Positions 42,412 to 53,025 of a DNA stretch of 64,000 bases are shown in pieces. Source of the stretch: Phymorhynchus buccinoides. Taxonomy: Eukaryota > Mollusca > Gastropoda > Neogastropoda > Raphitomidae. The stretch's first letter is position 1. Each line of letters opens with the position of its first letter. The position numbers and the translations under genes are program-made. Below the pieces are notes generated by a model, which did not search any database, had not been told where the DNA came from, and saw nothing but the letters and a program-made list of their open reading frames with translations. Where the stretch lies: assembly GCA_017654935.2 (NCBI GenBank), contig CM065711.1, forward strand, positions 26,946,686-27,010,685. The letters run 5' to 3'.

Positions 42412-44833
42412 TGTAACAGGGTGCGGAAATGGGGTCTATGGCCAAGATCTCCAATGGTCTGGTGGCAATAAGGTGTCCCATGGGTAGGGCAGAAGTGGGA
42501 CGTCTGTTCATAGTGCACCGCTCACATCGTTTGATATATGCCTCTGCGTCTGCAGTCATACCAGGCCAATACACCCTCTCGCGCAGAAGACGGAGAGTGC
42601 GCTCCAGCCCTTGGTGTCCCAGCTTATCGTGGAGTTCCCTCAGGACATCTGGTCGCAGCACTGAAGGCAGCACCAGCTGTTGGACCTGGCCCAGGACTGG
42701 GTCAGTGATCTGGCGGTGCAGCACCCCTTCTCGCAGAACCAATCTGTCATGCTGTCTGCAGATTGTCATCAGCTGTCTGTCGCCAGTGGCCCTAGGTTTC
42801 GAAGGCCACACTGCAAGCACCTTGCTGATGACCTGATCCTGCTTCTGAAGTTCGGAGAGGTCATGGGGGGTGAGCTGGGTCAGAGTAAAGGTACTCTGAT
42901 CTGGGGAGGGACTGGGATTTGGGCAAGGACGGGTATCAGCACTAGGGTCTGTAGTCTGTTGCCGGCATGATACCTCCTGTTTCTCACATAGTGCAGCAGG
43001 AAGGGATGTTGAGACCTCAGGGAGAACATCTTTTGCAGGTATCCTGGAAAGGGCGTCAGCACGGTTTAGCTTTCCTGGCTTATATCGAATGGTGAAATCA
43101 AAGACTGCAAGCTGGGCTGCCCATCGCTGTTCCAATGCGCCCAGCTTAGATGTCTGGAAATGAGCCAAAGGGTTATTGTCTGTGAAGACCTCGAACTGTG
43201 ACCCCAGCAGGTAGCTCCTGAAGCATTCAGTGACGGCCCATTTCAACGCCAACATTTCAATCTTGAAGCTGCTATATTTTGCCTCATTTCTCTCTGTTGG
43301 TTTCAGTCTTCGGCTGGCATATGCAATCACTTGAGTAGTGCCATCTGGCTGTCGCTGACTCAGTATGGAACCCAGGCCCTCAAAGCTGGCGTCTGTCTCT
43401 AGTACGAATGGGCGCGTAAAGTCAGCAAAGGCCAACACTTTCCCACTAGTAAGGGCACACTTCAGAGCCTCAAAAGCAGCCTGGTGTTCATCATTCCAGT
43501 GTTTTTCCAGCGACAGTGGTCTCCTCTTGCTCTCCTGTTTGTTTGCCAGGTTCTGTAGGGGTCCAGCTGTTTTGGCGAATCCCTCCACAAATCGCCTATA
43601 ATAGCCCGCAAATCCTAAGAAGGAGCGCAGTTCTTTTGTTGTCTTGGGTACTGGCCAGTTGCGGACTGCTTCGGTCTTTGTTGTCTGACAGCCAACACCT
43701 TCCGCTGAAATAGTATGTCCCAGGTAGCCCACACTCTTACGCAGCAGCTGACACTTGCCAATGTTCAGTTTCAATCCCACGCGGCTTAGTTTGGACAACA
43801 CACGATCCAGGTGGAGGAGGTGTTCTTCAAAGGTCCGTGAGTAAACGAGCAGATCGTCAAGATAGACCAGGAGGAAGTTGAACAGAAAGTCTGACATTAC
43901 TCCATTCATCAAACGCTGAAATGTTGCTGGCGCCCCAGTGAGTCCGAACGGCATGTGTGTAAATTCGTAATGTCCAAATGGTGTCACAAATGCCGTACGA
44001 TGCTGGTCCTCAGGTGACATAGCTATTTGATGATAGCCACTAGCCAGGTCTAGTGTTGAGAAGTATTGTGCTCCTGATAGCGCATCAAAACTTTCCTGAA
44101 TTCTAGGAAGTGGGTATGCGTCCTTTGTTGTTTTCTCATTGAGCCTTCTGTAGTCCACACACAGGCGAATGCCTCCGTCCTTTTTCTTGACGACAACTAC
44201 TGGGGCAGCGTATGGGCTGTGGCTGGGACGCACTACACCTTTATCAAGGAGGCCCTGGATGTGGTCACGCACCTTTTGCAAGTCATTTGGTGGGATTGAT
44301 CTGTAAGGCTGAGCAATGGGTGTCTCGTCCTGGACCCTTAAGCGATGACATTCAAGGTCTGTGTAGCCCACATCAAGGTCATCTTTTGGTATGACGTTAG
44401 GGTAGCGACTCAATACTTCCCAAACACGGTATTGCTCCTCCTCTGCGCATTGCATCTCAGGAAGTTGTTGTTTCCAAGTGGGTGTGTCAGAAGGCGAGGA
44501 TGCAGCATACGTCTCATGACGTTGGACGATGACTTCCTCTGATGACACTTCCAGATGAATACTAGTGTTTTCATCCTCAATGGTCGCTACTGTCTGCAGA
44601 GCAGCAACTGGAGTTCTGGCAGGCAGAATGATGTCCTCCTCTGTCAGATTAGCCATTCTGACAAATGGGGAAGATGTACCCTCTACCAGAGTTGGCACCA
44701 GAATTACTCCGCCTGGTAACTGGTGATGGCAGGGCTCTGCCACAACTGTCTGTTTCCCTGCTGCAGTAATTTTTACTGTCACCATGGAGTATGCAGGAAA
44801 ACGTGTCCGTTCCCTGAGTCGGCCAAAGCCCAA
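42395..44833 (-). pseudogene. Gypsy pol: RT, RNase H, truncated integrase
   Basis: 812-codon frame, entered from gag by a -1 shift rather than at its own start. RT: LCVDYRRLN, then MPFGLTGAPATFQRL and the YLDD catalytic box near residue 324. RNase H: LETDASFEGLGS and the FTDNNPLAHF segment. Integrase: H-H-C-C zinc domain (LHDKLGHQGLERTL ... CERC). It breaks at AIDPI, the first Asp of the DDE core, so the last residues (SAPCYTVVPL) come from LTR and pogo-element sequence. Integration function is lost. Confidence 0.92.
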
Positions 44834-44865
44834 AACTGTTCGCTGCTGTTGGTGAATCTCCTGTA

Positions 44866-46212
44866 CTATATTGTTTGAAAAGCGTGTTCAAACCCTGAGC
44901 GCTGATTGAGAGCTGGTAAGACTTGCTGCAGGATATTCATGCCTAGAAGAACTGGAGCATTTTCCCTACGAGTCCTTGTGTTTAAACATGGCGAATCCTT
45001 AACTACTAGAATTGTGGCATTACACTGCTGACCAAACACAGTAACCGTTCCATCCCACAATCCAACATAAGGAATGTCTATGCCATTTGCAGCTTTAACA
45101 ACCAAACAACTACGCTTTCGTAGGGGCTGCTGTAAGTTCTTCGCAAACCAGGACTCTGTCACCGTAGTTATCTCACTCCCAGTATCTATAACTGCTTTGA
45201 CAGACTTGCCATCAATGTCCAAACTTGTTTCAGGGCATGTCCCTTGGAATGTATCAGCCTTACCAGTACCTCCCGCAGCTTGGCTGTTCACTGCAGGAGT
45301 TGCCCGTTTCCCTGTAGCTGGGACCCTTGGTGCTGCGTTTTCTTTTTTCTCTGGGCAGTTTCGAGCAATATGACCAAACAGACGACAGTTGAAACACTGA
45401 ACTGTTGACTGTCTGGGATGGGAGGGTTTAGGTGGAAGTGGGGGTTGGGGGTGATCAAGTCCTGAAGTTTGGGGTCTTGTAGCGTGTTCAGCCAGAGTTG
45501 TAATGGCTGCCTGCATGGACTGTACACTTGTAGTCAGAGCGTTGATCTGTTCCTGTAGCTTCTCCACTTTCGTTGTTTCCACAGGTTGTTGTTGCTGCAC
45601 AGCGACAGTTTCCGGTGCTTCATGACGTAGCCATTCGAATGCCTCGGTGCGTAGAGTGGCCAAGGTGATCTGATCGTTTGCCCTCACCATGCGGCGTAGT
45701 TCCTGCTGCAAGGCCGGCCCGTTGAGTCCCTCAATGAAATGATCACGCAAAGCTTTCACAGTGATGGCATTCTGCTGCTTATTGTTGATGCGTGCTGCCA
45801 GGTCCTGTAGGGCATGGACATACTCAAGGAGGCGTTCCCCTTGCCTCTGATGCCGGCTATGAAACGCTGACAAGAGACCCATGACTGGCCTCGCATCTCC
45901 AAATGTCACTCTGAGAGCATCAAGCACTGCAGCTACAGTTGTACGGTTTTCGCTGGGAAGTGAGAGCACTTCTCGTCTGGCAATACCGTCGAGGTGGCGT
46001 AACACGTATTCAACAGCCAGTCCCTCGATCAGGTTGTATGCACTCAGGACATGTTGCGCCTCCACGATGAAATCCTCCACCGGGCCATCCTGAGGTTCTC
46101 CGCTATATTTGGGCAGTTTAGGTGGGGCCATCCAGCGAACGCCCAATCTGTCGTCTTTGCCATTAGGCGCTGCGTCGTCATCGAGTGGGTTGCGGTGTGC
46201 CATAGCGTGCAA
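44866..46212 (-). CDS. Gypsy gag with zinc knuckle and aspartic protease
   Basis: 448 codons. Capsid-like helical region (PPKLPKYSGEPQDGPVEDF to about residue 190), coiled-coil-like Gln-rich stretch, zinc knuckle CFNCRLFGHIARNC near residue 290, and protease with VIDTGSEITTV near residue 350. It ends at TAG 44,866-44,868; pol continues in the -1 frame across the end. The frame itself is intact. Confidence 0.9.
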   Translation of the reverse strand: MHAMAHRNPLDDDAAPNGKDDRLGVRWMAPPKLPKYSGEPQDGPVEDFIVEAQHVLSAYNLIEGLAVEYVLRHLDGIARREVLSLPSENRTTVAAVLDALRVTFGDARPVMGLLSAFHSRHQRQGERLLEYVHALQDLAARINNKQQNAITVKALRDHFIEGLNGPALQQELRRMVRANDQITLATLRTEAFEWLRHEAPETVAVQQQQPVETTKVEKLQEQINALTTSVQSMQAAITTLAEHATRPQTSGLDHPQPPLPPKPSHPRQSTVQCFNCRLFGHIARNCPEKKENAAPRVPATGKRATPAVNSQAAGGTGKADTFQGTCPETSLDIDGKSVKAVIDTGSEITTVTESWFAKNLQQPLRKRSCLVVKAANGIDIPYVGLWDGTVTVFGQQCNATILVVKDSPCLNTRTRRENAPVLLGMNILQQVLPALNQRSGFEHAFQTI

Positions 46213-46241
46213 ATGTTGGTCGTACTGTTGTCGACGCCAGA

Positions 46242-46949
46242 TGTAACAGGGTGCGGAAATGGGGTTGGGGTTGTCCGTGTAGGGGTTCTACTCATCCGTT
46301 TCTCGGATCAGTCAGGACTCCAGTCTTGATTTGCTATCTTTATTTATTATACACTTTGCACGCCTGTAAAAATAAAACATTTGATACCCTCATTAGTATC
46401 TATTATAAAAGTAAAACACAAATTTAATTATCTAAAACATTTTAATGTGAAATTACATTCTCACATCAACTTCTGCAATCACACACATAATACCATAAAG
46501 TAACAGCATTCCTAAAATAGCCATTCTATAAGTCTTGCTTTCCAAAAGTTTGAACGGATTTCTAAACACACAAACCGGACAGGAATGACCCAAATTCCCG
46601 GTAGCAGTAAAACAACAGATTTCGCAACTCGCAAACTGGACAGGAATTACCCAAATTCCCGGTAGCAGTATAACAACAGATTTCGCAACTCGCAAACCAG
46701 ACAGGAATGACCCAAATTCCCGGTAGCAGTATAAAAACTCTGATTATAACCACTAAACCGACCACTCTTGAAAGAAGCATAAGCTTGTATTAATAAAAAA
46801 AAAATCGGGACTTTACTGGTTTCGTACTGCCTCCGGGCATTGCCTCCAGTATTGTTCCCACCATATTTGTATTTACAAATGTCCCATATGTGTCTGTTTC
46901 AGACCGAGAGGACGTAAAACTCCATTTTCGCTCGCGCTAAACCGACCAC
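46242..46949 (-). repeat. Gypsy 5' LTR (inner end sure, outer end tentative)
   Basis: The inner end CCCTGTTACA (- strand) is fixed by its repeat at 42,412 and followed by TCTGGCGTCGACAACAG, a possible primer-binding site. Within it are three 61-bp tandem units (46,562-46,735; GACAGGAAT.ACCCAAATTCC, CGGTAGCAGTA) and an R2 repeat copy (46,800-46,925). CTAAACCGACCAC occurs at both 46,754 and 46,938. Confidence 0.55.
46800..46925 (-). repeat. Dispersed repeat R2 copy
   Basis: Reverse-orientation match to 690-830, from TCGGGACTTTACTGGT to GACCGAGAGGACGT. Confidence 0.7.
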
Positions 46950-47541
46950 ACTGAACAGACTATGCCAATTGCAGAGCACTAGCAATTTGACACAGGACTC
47001 TTAACAAGTAACTGTAACCAGTGCACCATTCAATCTACACGAGGCTATTCCATCAGCCCACACCAGAGTCTATCTTACCACAAGCATCATGGGGCTCTTA
47101 ACGAGAAGCTGAACTCAGTGGAACCTTTGACCTCAGTCCAAACTGTACAGACCATGCTTAAGTTTTGTAGTAAATGTCATTCAAATTCTTACTCCCAAAA
47201 AATCTGTAAAGTTAACTACATGGTGTTATAAAATATCAATATATGCCACAATGAACTGTACACTATCAGTTACCATTTGCACAGTCACAGAAATTGACTT
47301 CACTTTCAGCTCCACACAACTTGCATCTAGTTGATCTACAAACAAATCCTCTCTCCATTAAATACAGCTAAGAACTTTCACTCTTAAAAACGCTGAATTT
47401 TATAACATTTTCCTTTTAAAACATTCAATTTCCATACAAAAGAAATATCTAAATTTCTCCTCACTAAAACAGAGTGCAGCATTAAACTTCCATTGTTCAC
47501 TCATTCTCAAAAGTAGAGATTTATCAGAACAGACAGCTTTT

Positions 47542-47583
<42 letters not shown>

Positions 47584-48246
47584 GAGAGGAGACAGAGCAG
47601 AGAGAGAGACTCATGAGAATAGAAACTAAGACTTGAGAGAGATAGAGAGAGAGAGACAGAAAGATAACATCCCAGCTTAAAATGCATTATTAAATAGAAC
47701 TTTGAACACAGAGCAGAGTTCACAACCACGTTACTCATGTTTCTCCCGAATGACAATAAACTTGTTGTTGGTTGACAGTCACAGTCCGAGTGCCAACATG
47801 AAAACAGAACATCCCAGCTTAAAATGCATTATTAAATACTTCAACTTTGTTCATAGCATCACTAGAATGTACTCACTATGACAACCAGTGGGATCCCAAA
47901 ACAGCAAACTGCTTCTAGCAGACTGAAAGGCGACTGACAACTCTTGAACCAGTGACCAGCTGCTGTCAGCACTGAGTTGTTTTCATTTTGAACAAACATC
48001 ACGTGATCTCTGTGCCTAAAGTAAAAATTTATAATTCTAATTTTTTTTTTCTAAATTTTGTTATTAAATTTCTGGACAAAACTACGAAAATTCTAAATTG
48101 TACAATAGCTTTATCTATAAATTTACTAATTAAATTTTATAATAATACTTTAAATTTATTTATTATTTGTTAGAATTAGTTTTACCAAATCTAAGATTTA
48201 TATGTGACCATGTGGGTTGCACACCATAGATACAGTATTTATTTAA
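46950..48246. other. A/T-rich sequence without recognised gene
   Basis: GA runs at 47,547-47,660 and a direct repeat CATCCCAGCTTAAAATGCAT at 47,670 and 47,812. It could be more LTR or host intron. No acceptor in a usable phase for E13 was found here. Confidence 0.5.
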
Positions 48247-48477
48247 AATCGCCGAAACGACTCCTACTGGGCGAACCCTCTCTGGGGTGTGGAGAAGGTG
48301 TTTGACTGCGTGCGCGTGCTCCTTCACCCGCTCAGCCCCGAGGACAAGAACCGCTACCACTGCTACCTGTCTCACTACGGGCTGGAGAGGTCTGGGGGGG
48401 AGCAGCTGTTCTTCTACCCCAAGCTGAAGCCAAGGTTTGTCAGGATGGTGCCCGAACAACACCTCTACGCCAGCAAG
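48247..48477 (+). CDS. TRANK1: TRANK1-like exon E13, 5' boundary unresolved
   Basis: Frame NDSYWANPLWGVEKVFDCVR, LHPLSPEDKNRYHCYLSHYG, KLKPRFVRMVPEQHLYASK, ending AAG|GTAGGC in phase 0. An in-frame TAA at 48,244-48,246 limits the exon. No AG lies between it and the coding part, so the upstream piece is missing, rearranged or misassembled. The start given is the codon after the stop, not a splice site. Confidence 0.75.
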
Positions 48478-48539
48478 GTAGGCATAATCATCGTCTTCTT
48501 TTTCTTCTTCATTATGCAGATTTTATCAACGCACGTGCT

Positions 48540-48554
48540 ATACAGTTTCTCTCT

Positions 48555-48613
<59 letters not shown>

Positions 48614-48761
48614 TGCATTCTAGCTGTTGGTTGGTTGATTGTTTTATGTGTTGGCTTGTTTAATATCCCCCCCCCCCTCCTCTGAAAATCTCTCTCACAC
48701 ACACACTGCACTCTAGCTGGTTGGTTGGTTGATTGTTTTTATGTGTTGGCTTGTTTAATCT

Positions 48762-48795
<34 letters not shown>

Positions 48796-48875
48796 CAGGC
48801 TCCTCTCTCTCTCTCTCACACACTGCACTCTAGCTGTTGGTTGGCTGATTGTTTTATGTGTTGGCTTGTTTAATA

Positions 48876-48920
<45 letters not shown>

Positions 48921-48989
48921 ACACTCACACACACACACTGCACTCTAGCTGTTGGTTGGCTGATTGTTTTATGTGTTGGCTTGTTTAAT

Positions 48990-49032
<43 letters not shown>

Positions 49033-49034
49033 AC

Positions 49035-49091
<57 letters not shown>

Positions 49092-49261
49092 TTCTAGCTG
49101 TTGGTTGGTTGATTGTTTTATGTGTTGGATTGTTTAATACCCCCCCCCCCCCTCTCTCTACTCTCTCTCTCTCTCACACACACACACACTGCATTCTAGC
49201 TGTTGGTTGGTTGATTGTTTTATGTGTTGGCTTGTTTAAATCTCCCCTCCCCTCTCCTCCC

Positions 49262-49342
<81 letters not shown>

Positions 49343-49396
49343 TTCTAGCTGTTGGTTTTGGTTGATTGTTTTATGTGTTGGATTGTTTAATACCAC

Positions 49397-49451
<55 letters not shown>

Positions 49452-49504
49452 TGCATTCTAGCTGTTGGTTGGTTGATTGTTTTATGTGTTGGCTTGTTTA
49501 ATAT

Positions 49505-49583
<79 letters not shown>

Positions 49584-49637
49584 TGCATTCTAGCTGTTGG
49601 TTGGTTGATTGTTTTATGTGTTGGCTTGTTAATACCC

Positions 49638-49682
<45 letters not shown>

Positions 49683-49733
49683 TGCACTCTAGCTGTTGGT
49701 TGGTTGATTGTTTTATGTGTTGGCTTGTTTAAT

Positions 49734-49814
<81 letters not shown>

Positions 49815-49815
49815 A
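48540..49815. repeat. Composite intronic minisatellite, ~10 units
   Basis: Each unit: CTGCA(T/C)TCTAGCTGTTGG, TTGATTGTTTTATGTGTTGG, CTTGTTTAAT, then a C run, a (CT)n run and a (CA)n run. Unit length varies (about 95-150) with the three simple tracts. All frames across it are spurious. Confidence 0.95.
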
Positions 49816-50157
49816 GGTTTCAAGGTTTATTAGATTCCAAAGATCCCCATGGGGGTACATGGTACACACACTACACTCTAACTGTTGGTTGATGATGATG
49901 ATGACAACAATGATGGTGACGACAATGATGATGATAATGATGATGATGACAGATGTTAATAGTGATGGTGACTTGTTATCAGGAGGAGAAGACAGAGGAG
50001 AAAGGTGTAACGCGATAATGATGTTGATGATGATGATATTAATGATGATAATGGCGATGGTGACTCAGGAGGAGAAGGTGTACCGCGATGATGATGATGA
50101 TGATATTGATGATGAACGATGTTAATGATGATAATGGCGATGGTGACTCGTTATCAG
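49816..50157 (+). repeat. GAT-rich spacer with two partial copies of the E14 5' edge
   Basis: TTATCAGGAGGAGAAGACAG...GGTGTAACGCG (49,976-50,013) and CTCAGGAGGAGAAGGTGTAC (50,065-50,087) resemble the E14 acceptor and first codons, each running into (GAT)n. They are decoy acceptors in front of the true exon. Confidence 0.85.
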
Positions 50158-50313
50158 GAGGAGAAGAAGGAGGAGAAGGTGTACCGCGCAGCCAGCGACC
50201 TGGTCAACCCCCTGGCTCGATTCCTCATTGTGCGCACCCTAGAGTGGTGCAAAGGGGTGCAACTCTACCTGAAAAAACACCTGCCCTCCGTCCTCCACTG
50301 CATCGCCTTCCAG
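50158..50313 (+). CDS. TRANK1: TRANK1-like exon E14
   Basis: Fifty-two codons, phase 0 at both ends: EEKKEEKVYRAASDLVNPLA, RFLIVRTLEWCKGVQLYLKK, HLPSVLHCIAFQ, after TTATCAG. The donor reads CAG|GTACAG, and its TA is the target site of the MITE starting at 50,317. The gene continues beyond this exon; no further + strand exon is visible before the gap. Confidence 0.88.
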
Positions 50314-50316
50314 GTA

Positions 50317-51607
50317 CAGTGGGACCTCCCTTGTAAGACCTCCCATTATAATACTCCCTCCCACATAACACCTACTTCTCTGGAGACATTGCCCTTTGTA
50401 TTAAAATTACCTCCCTTGTAAGACCTCCCATTATAAGACTCCCTCCCACATAAGACCTACTTCTCTGAGACATTGCCTTTTGTATTAAAATTACCTCCCT
50501 TGTGGGACCTCCCATTATAAGACTCCCTCCCAACATAAGACCTACTTCTCTGAGACATTGCCCTTTGTATTAAAATTACCTCCCTTGTGGACCTCCCATT
50601 ATAAAGACTCCCTCCCACATAAGACCTACTCCTCTGAGACATTGCCCTTCTTTGTATTAAAATTACCTCCCTTGTGAGACCTCCCATTATAAGACTCCCT
50701 CACACATAAGACCTACTTCTCTGATAAATTTGCCCTTTGTATTAAAATTACCTCCCTTATATGACCTCCCATTATAAGACTCCCTCCCACATATAAGACC
50801 TACTCCTCTTGAGACATTGCCCTTTTAAGTATTAAAATTACCTCCCTTATAAGACCCCCCATTATAAGACTTCCTCCCACATAAGGACCTACTTCTCTGA
50901 GACATTACCCTTTTTGGAATTATTAAAATTACCTCCCTTGTGGGACCTCCCATTATAAGACTCCCTCCCACATAAGACCTACCTTCTGAGACATTGCCCT
51001 TTGTATTAAAATTACCTCCCTTGTGGGACCTCCCATTATAAGACTCCCTCCCACATAAGACCTACTTCTCTGAGAAATTGCCCTTTGTATTAAAATTACC
51101 TCCCTTATGAGACCTCCCATTATAAGACTCCCACATAACACATACTTCTCTGAGACATTGCCCTTTGTATTAAAATTACCTCCCTTATAAGACCTCCCAT
51201 TATAAGACTCCCTCCACACATAAGACCTACTTCTCTGATAAATTGCCCTTTCTTTGTAAGTATTAAAATTACCTCCCTTGTGGGACCTCCCATTATAAGA
51301 CCCCCTCCCACATAAGACCTACTTCTCTGAAGACATTGCCCTTTGTATTCAAATTACCTCCCTTGTGGGGACCTCCCATTATAAGACACCCCCCTCCCCA
51401 CATAAGACCTACTTCTCTGAGACATTGCCCTTCTTTGTGAGTATTAAAATTACCTCCCTTATAAGACCTCCCATTATAACACTCCCTCCCATATAAGACC
51501 TACTTCTCTGATACATTGCCCTTCTTTGTAAGTATTAAAATTACCTCCCTTAAAATAAGACCTCATTTTGGATGATTTTTGAAGGTCTTATAAGGGAGGT
51601 TCCACTG
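50317..51607. mobile_element. pogo-like MITE with ~13 internal tandem units
   Basis: Ends CAGTGGGACCTCCCTTGTAA and AAGGGAGGTTCCACTG, flanked by TA at 50,315-50,316 and 51,608-51,609. The interior is about thirteen ~100-bp units (ACCTCCCATTATAAGACTCC, CCCACATAAGACCTACTTCT, CATTGCCCTTTGTATTAAAA). The short relative at 15,269-15,444 holds one unit. Confidence 0.9.
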
Positions 51608-51629
51608 TATTGCTGCTGTTGTTATCGGG

Positions 51630-52265
51630 GCAGTGGGTGGATGCCTCGTGCCTCCATACAGGGAGCTGGACGACCCCGCCCCCTCCTCTCTATGAGTCTC
51701 TCCCCGTGGGGATACCGGAGTGTTTTTCATTTGTAAAAATAGTTCCCCCACCTTCCTGGAAGTTCTGTGCTTGTAACTTCCTCTAATCTGCTACTGTCTT
51801 TGACTCTGCCTTTTCCCTTTTTTGCTTTCTGTCATCTACTATCTTTCTGACTTACTGGCCTATTCTCATGCCTTTAAAAACAAAACAAAAAGTCTTGCAA
51901 ATAATTAGTTCCTCCTTTTTGAGCTCCTCCGAAATCGGGAATGTGTCGGCTGTACGCAGCCAGGGACCAGGAGACCAGTGAAAACTGAAAAAACCGGACA
52001 CATACATACCTTACCCATTATGGCCATGTGGCCTGGGAACTCCAGAAGAAGAAGCTATTTTTCATTTTTGCAAAGCTGTGGTTCAGCTTCATCTCTCCCC
52101 TGAAGACAGGAGTGTGGTTGCCCACGTGGCGGGGTAATCAAAAAAACAGTCACACAGGTAATGTTCTCATCCCTGGCTGATGCATTTGTACCATAGTGTT
52201 TCAAGCGCTTCGGCTCTGTTGGGATGGTCCCTGGAGTCTTTTAGACAGGGTACATCGACAGCTAC
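51630..52265. repeat. Dispersed repeats R1 and R3
   Basis: R1 at about 51,630-52,060 (GTGGATGCCTCGTGCCTCCA to CATGTGGCCTGGGAAC) and R3 reversed at 52,085-52,265 (GTGGTTGCCCACGTGGCGGG to GGTCCCTGGAGTCTTTTAGA). Confidence 0.7.
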
Positions 52266-52378
52266 ACCAGCATGTTGTGAGCTTTCAGTTTCAATGAGTT
52301 GTCATGTCTGCTTTTTCATTTCAGACGAAACAAAATCAGCAACACCGTGTTAAAAGAGCAATATTATCAGTTTTTGGG

Positions 52379-52509
52379 ATTTGCAAGTGTGATATTGTTT
52401 TTATCCTATCTCAAGTGGCTTTGCTGTTTATCACACCCGAGGTCGAGACCGAGTGTGATAAACAGCAAGCCACGAGAGATAGGATAAAAGCAATATCACA
52501 CTCGCAAAT
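52379..52509. repeat. Near-perfect palindrome beside the gap
   Basis: Arms of about 60 bases (ATTTGCAAGTGTGATATTG ... TTTATCACACCCGA and its complement with a few mismatches) around a ~10-base centre. It ends 16 bases before the N run. Confidence 0.88.
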
Positions 52510-52525
52510 TCTAATAACGGATATA

Positions 52526-53025
52526 NNNNNNNNNNNNNNNNNNNNNNNNNNNNNNNNNNNNNNNNNNNNNNNNNNNNNNNNNNNNNNNNNNNNNNNNNNN
52601 NNNNNNNNNNNNNNNNNNNNNNNNNNNNNNNNNNNNNNNNNNNNNNNNNNNNNNNNNNNNNNNNNNNNNNNNNNNNNNNNNNNNNNNNNNNNNNNNNNNN
52701 NNNNNNNNNNNNNNNNNNNNNNNNNNNNNNNNNNNNNNNNNNNNNNNNNNNNNNNNNNNNNNNNNNNNNNNNNNNNNNNNNNNNNNNNNNNNNNNNNNNN
52801 NNNNNNNNNNNNNNNNNNNNNNNNNNNNNNNNNNNNNNNNNNNNNNNNNNNNNNNNNNNNNNNNNNNNNNNNNNNNNNNNNNNNNNNNNNNNNNNNNNNN
52901 NNNNNNNNNNNNNNNNNNNNNNNNNNNNNNNNNNNNNNNNNNNNNNNNNNNNNNNNNNNNNNNNNNNNNNNNNNNNNNNNNNNNNNNNNNNNNNNNNNNN
53001 NNNNNNNNNNNNNNNNNNNNNNNNN
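52526..53025. other. Scaffold gap of exactly 500 N
   Basis: Round length suggests a placeholder rather than a measured size. Reading frames drawn across it are meaningless. Confidence 0.99.

Larger units (their letters stand above)
42412..46949 (-). mobile_element. Ty3/Gypsy LTR retrotransposon, 3' truncated
   Basis: Order on the - strand: 5' LTR (ends at 46,242), gag with zinc knuckle and protease, pol with RT, RNase H and the integrase N-terminus, then a 23-base remnant of the 3' LTR (42,412-42,434). That remnant is identical to the end of the 5' LTR (46,242-46,264). A deletion has fused integrase to the LTR end. The outer limit at 46,949 is a guess from CCGACCA|CACTG, which would match the CACTG at 42,407-42,411. 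Confidence 0.85.
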
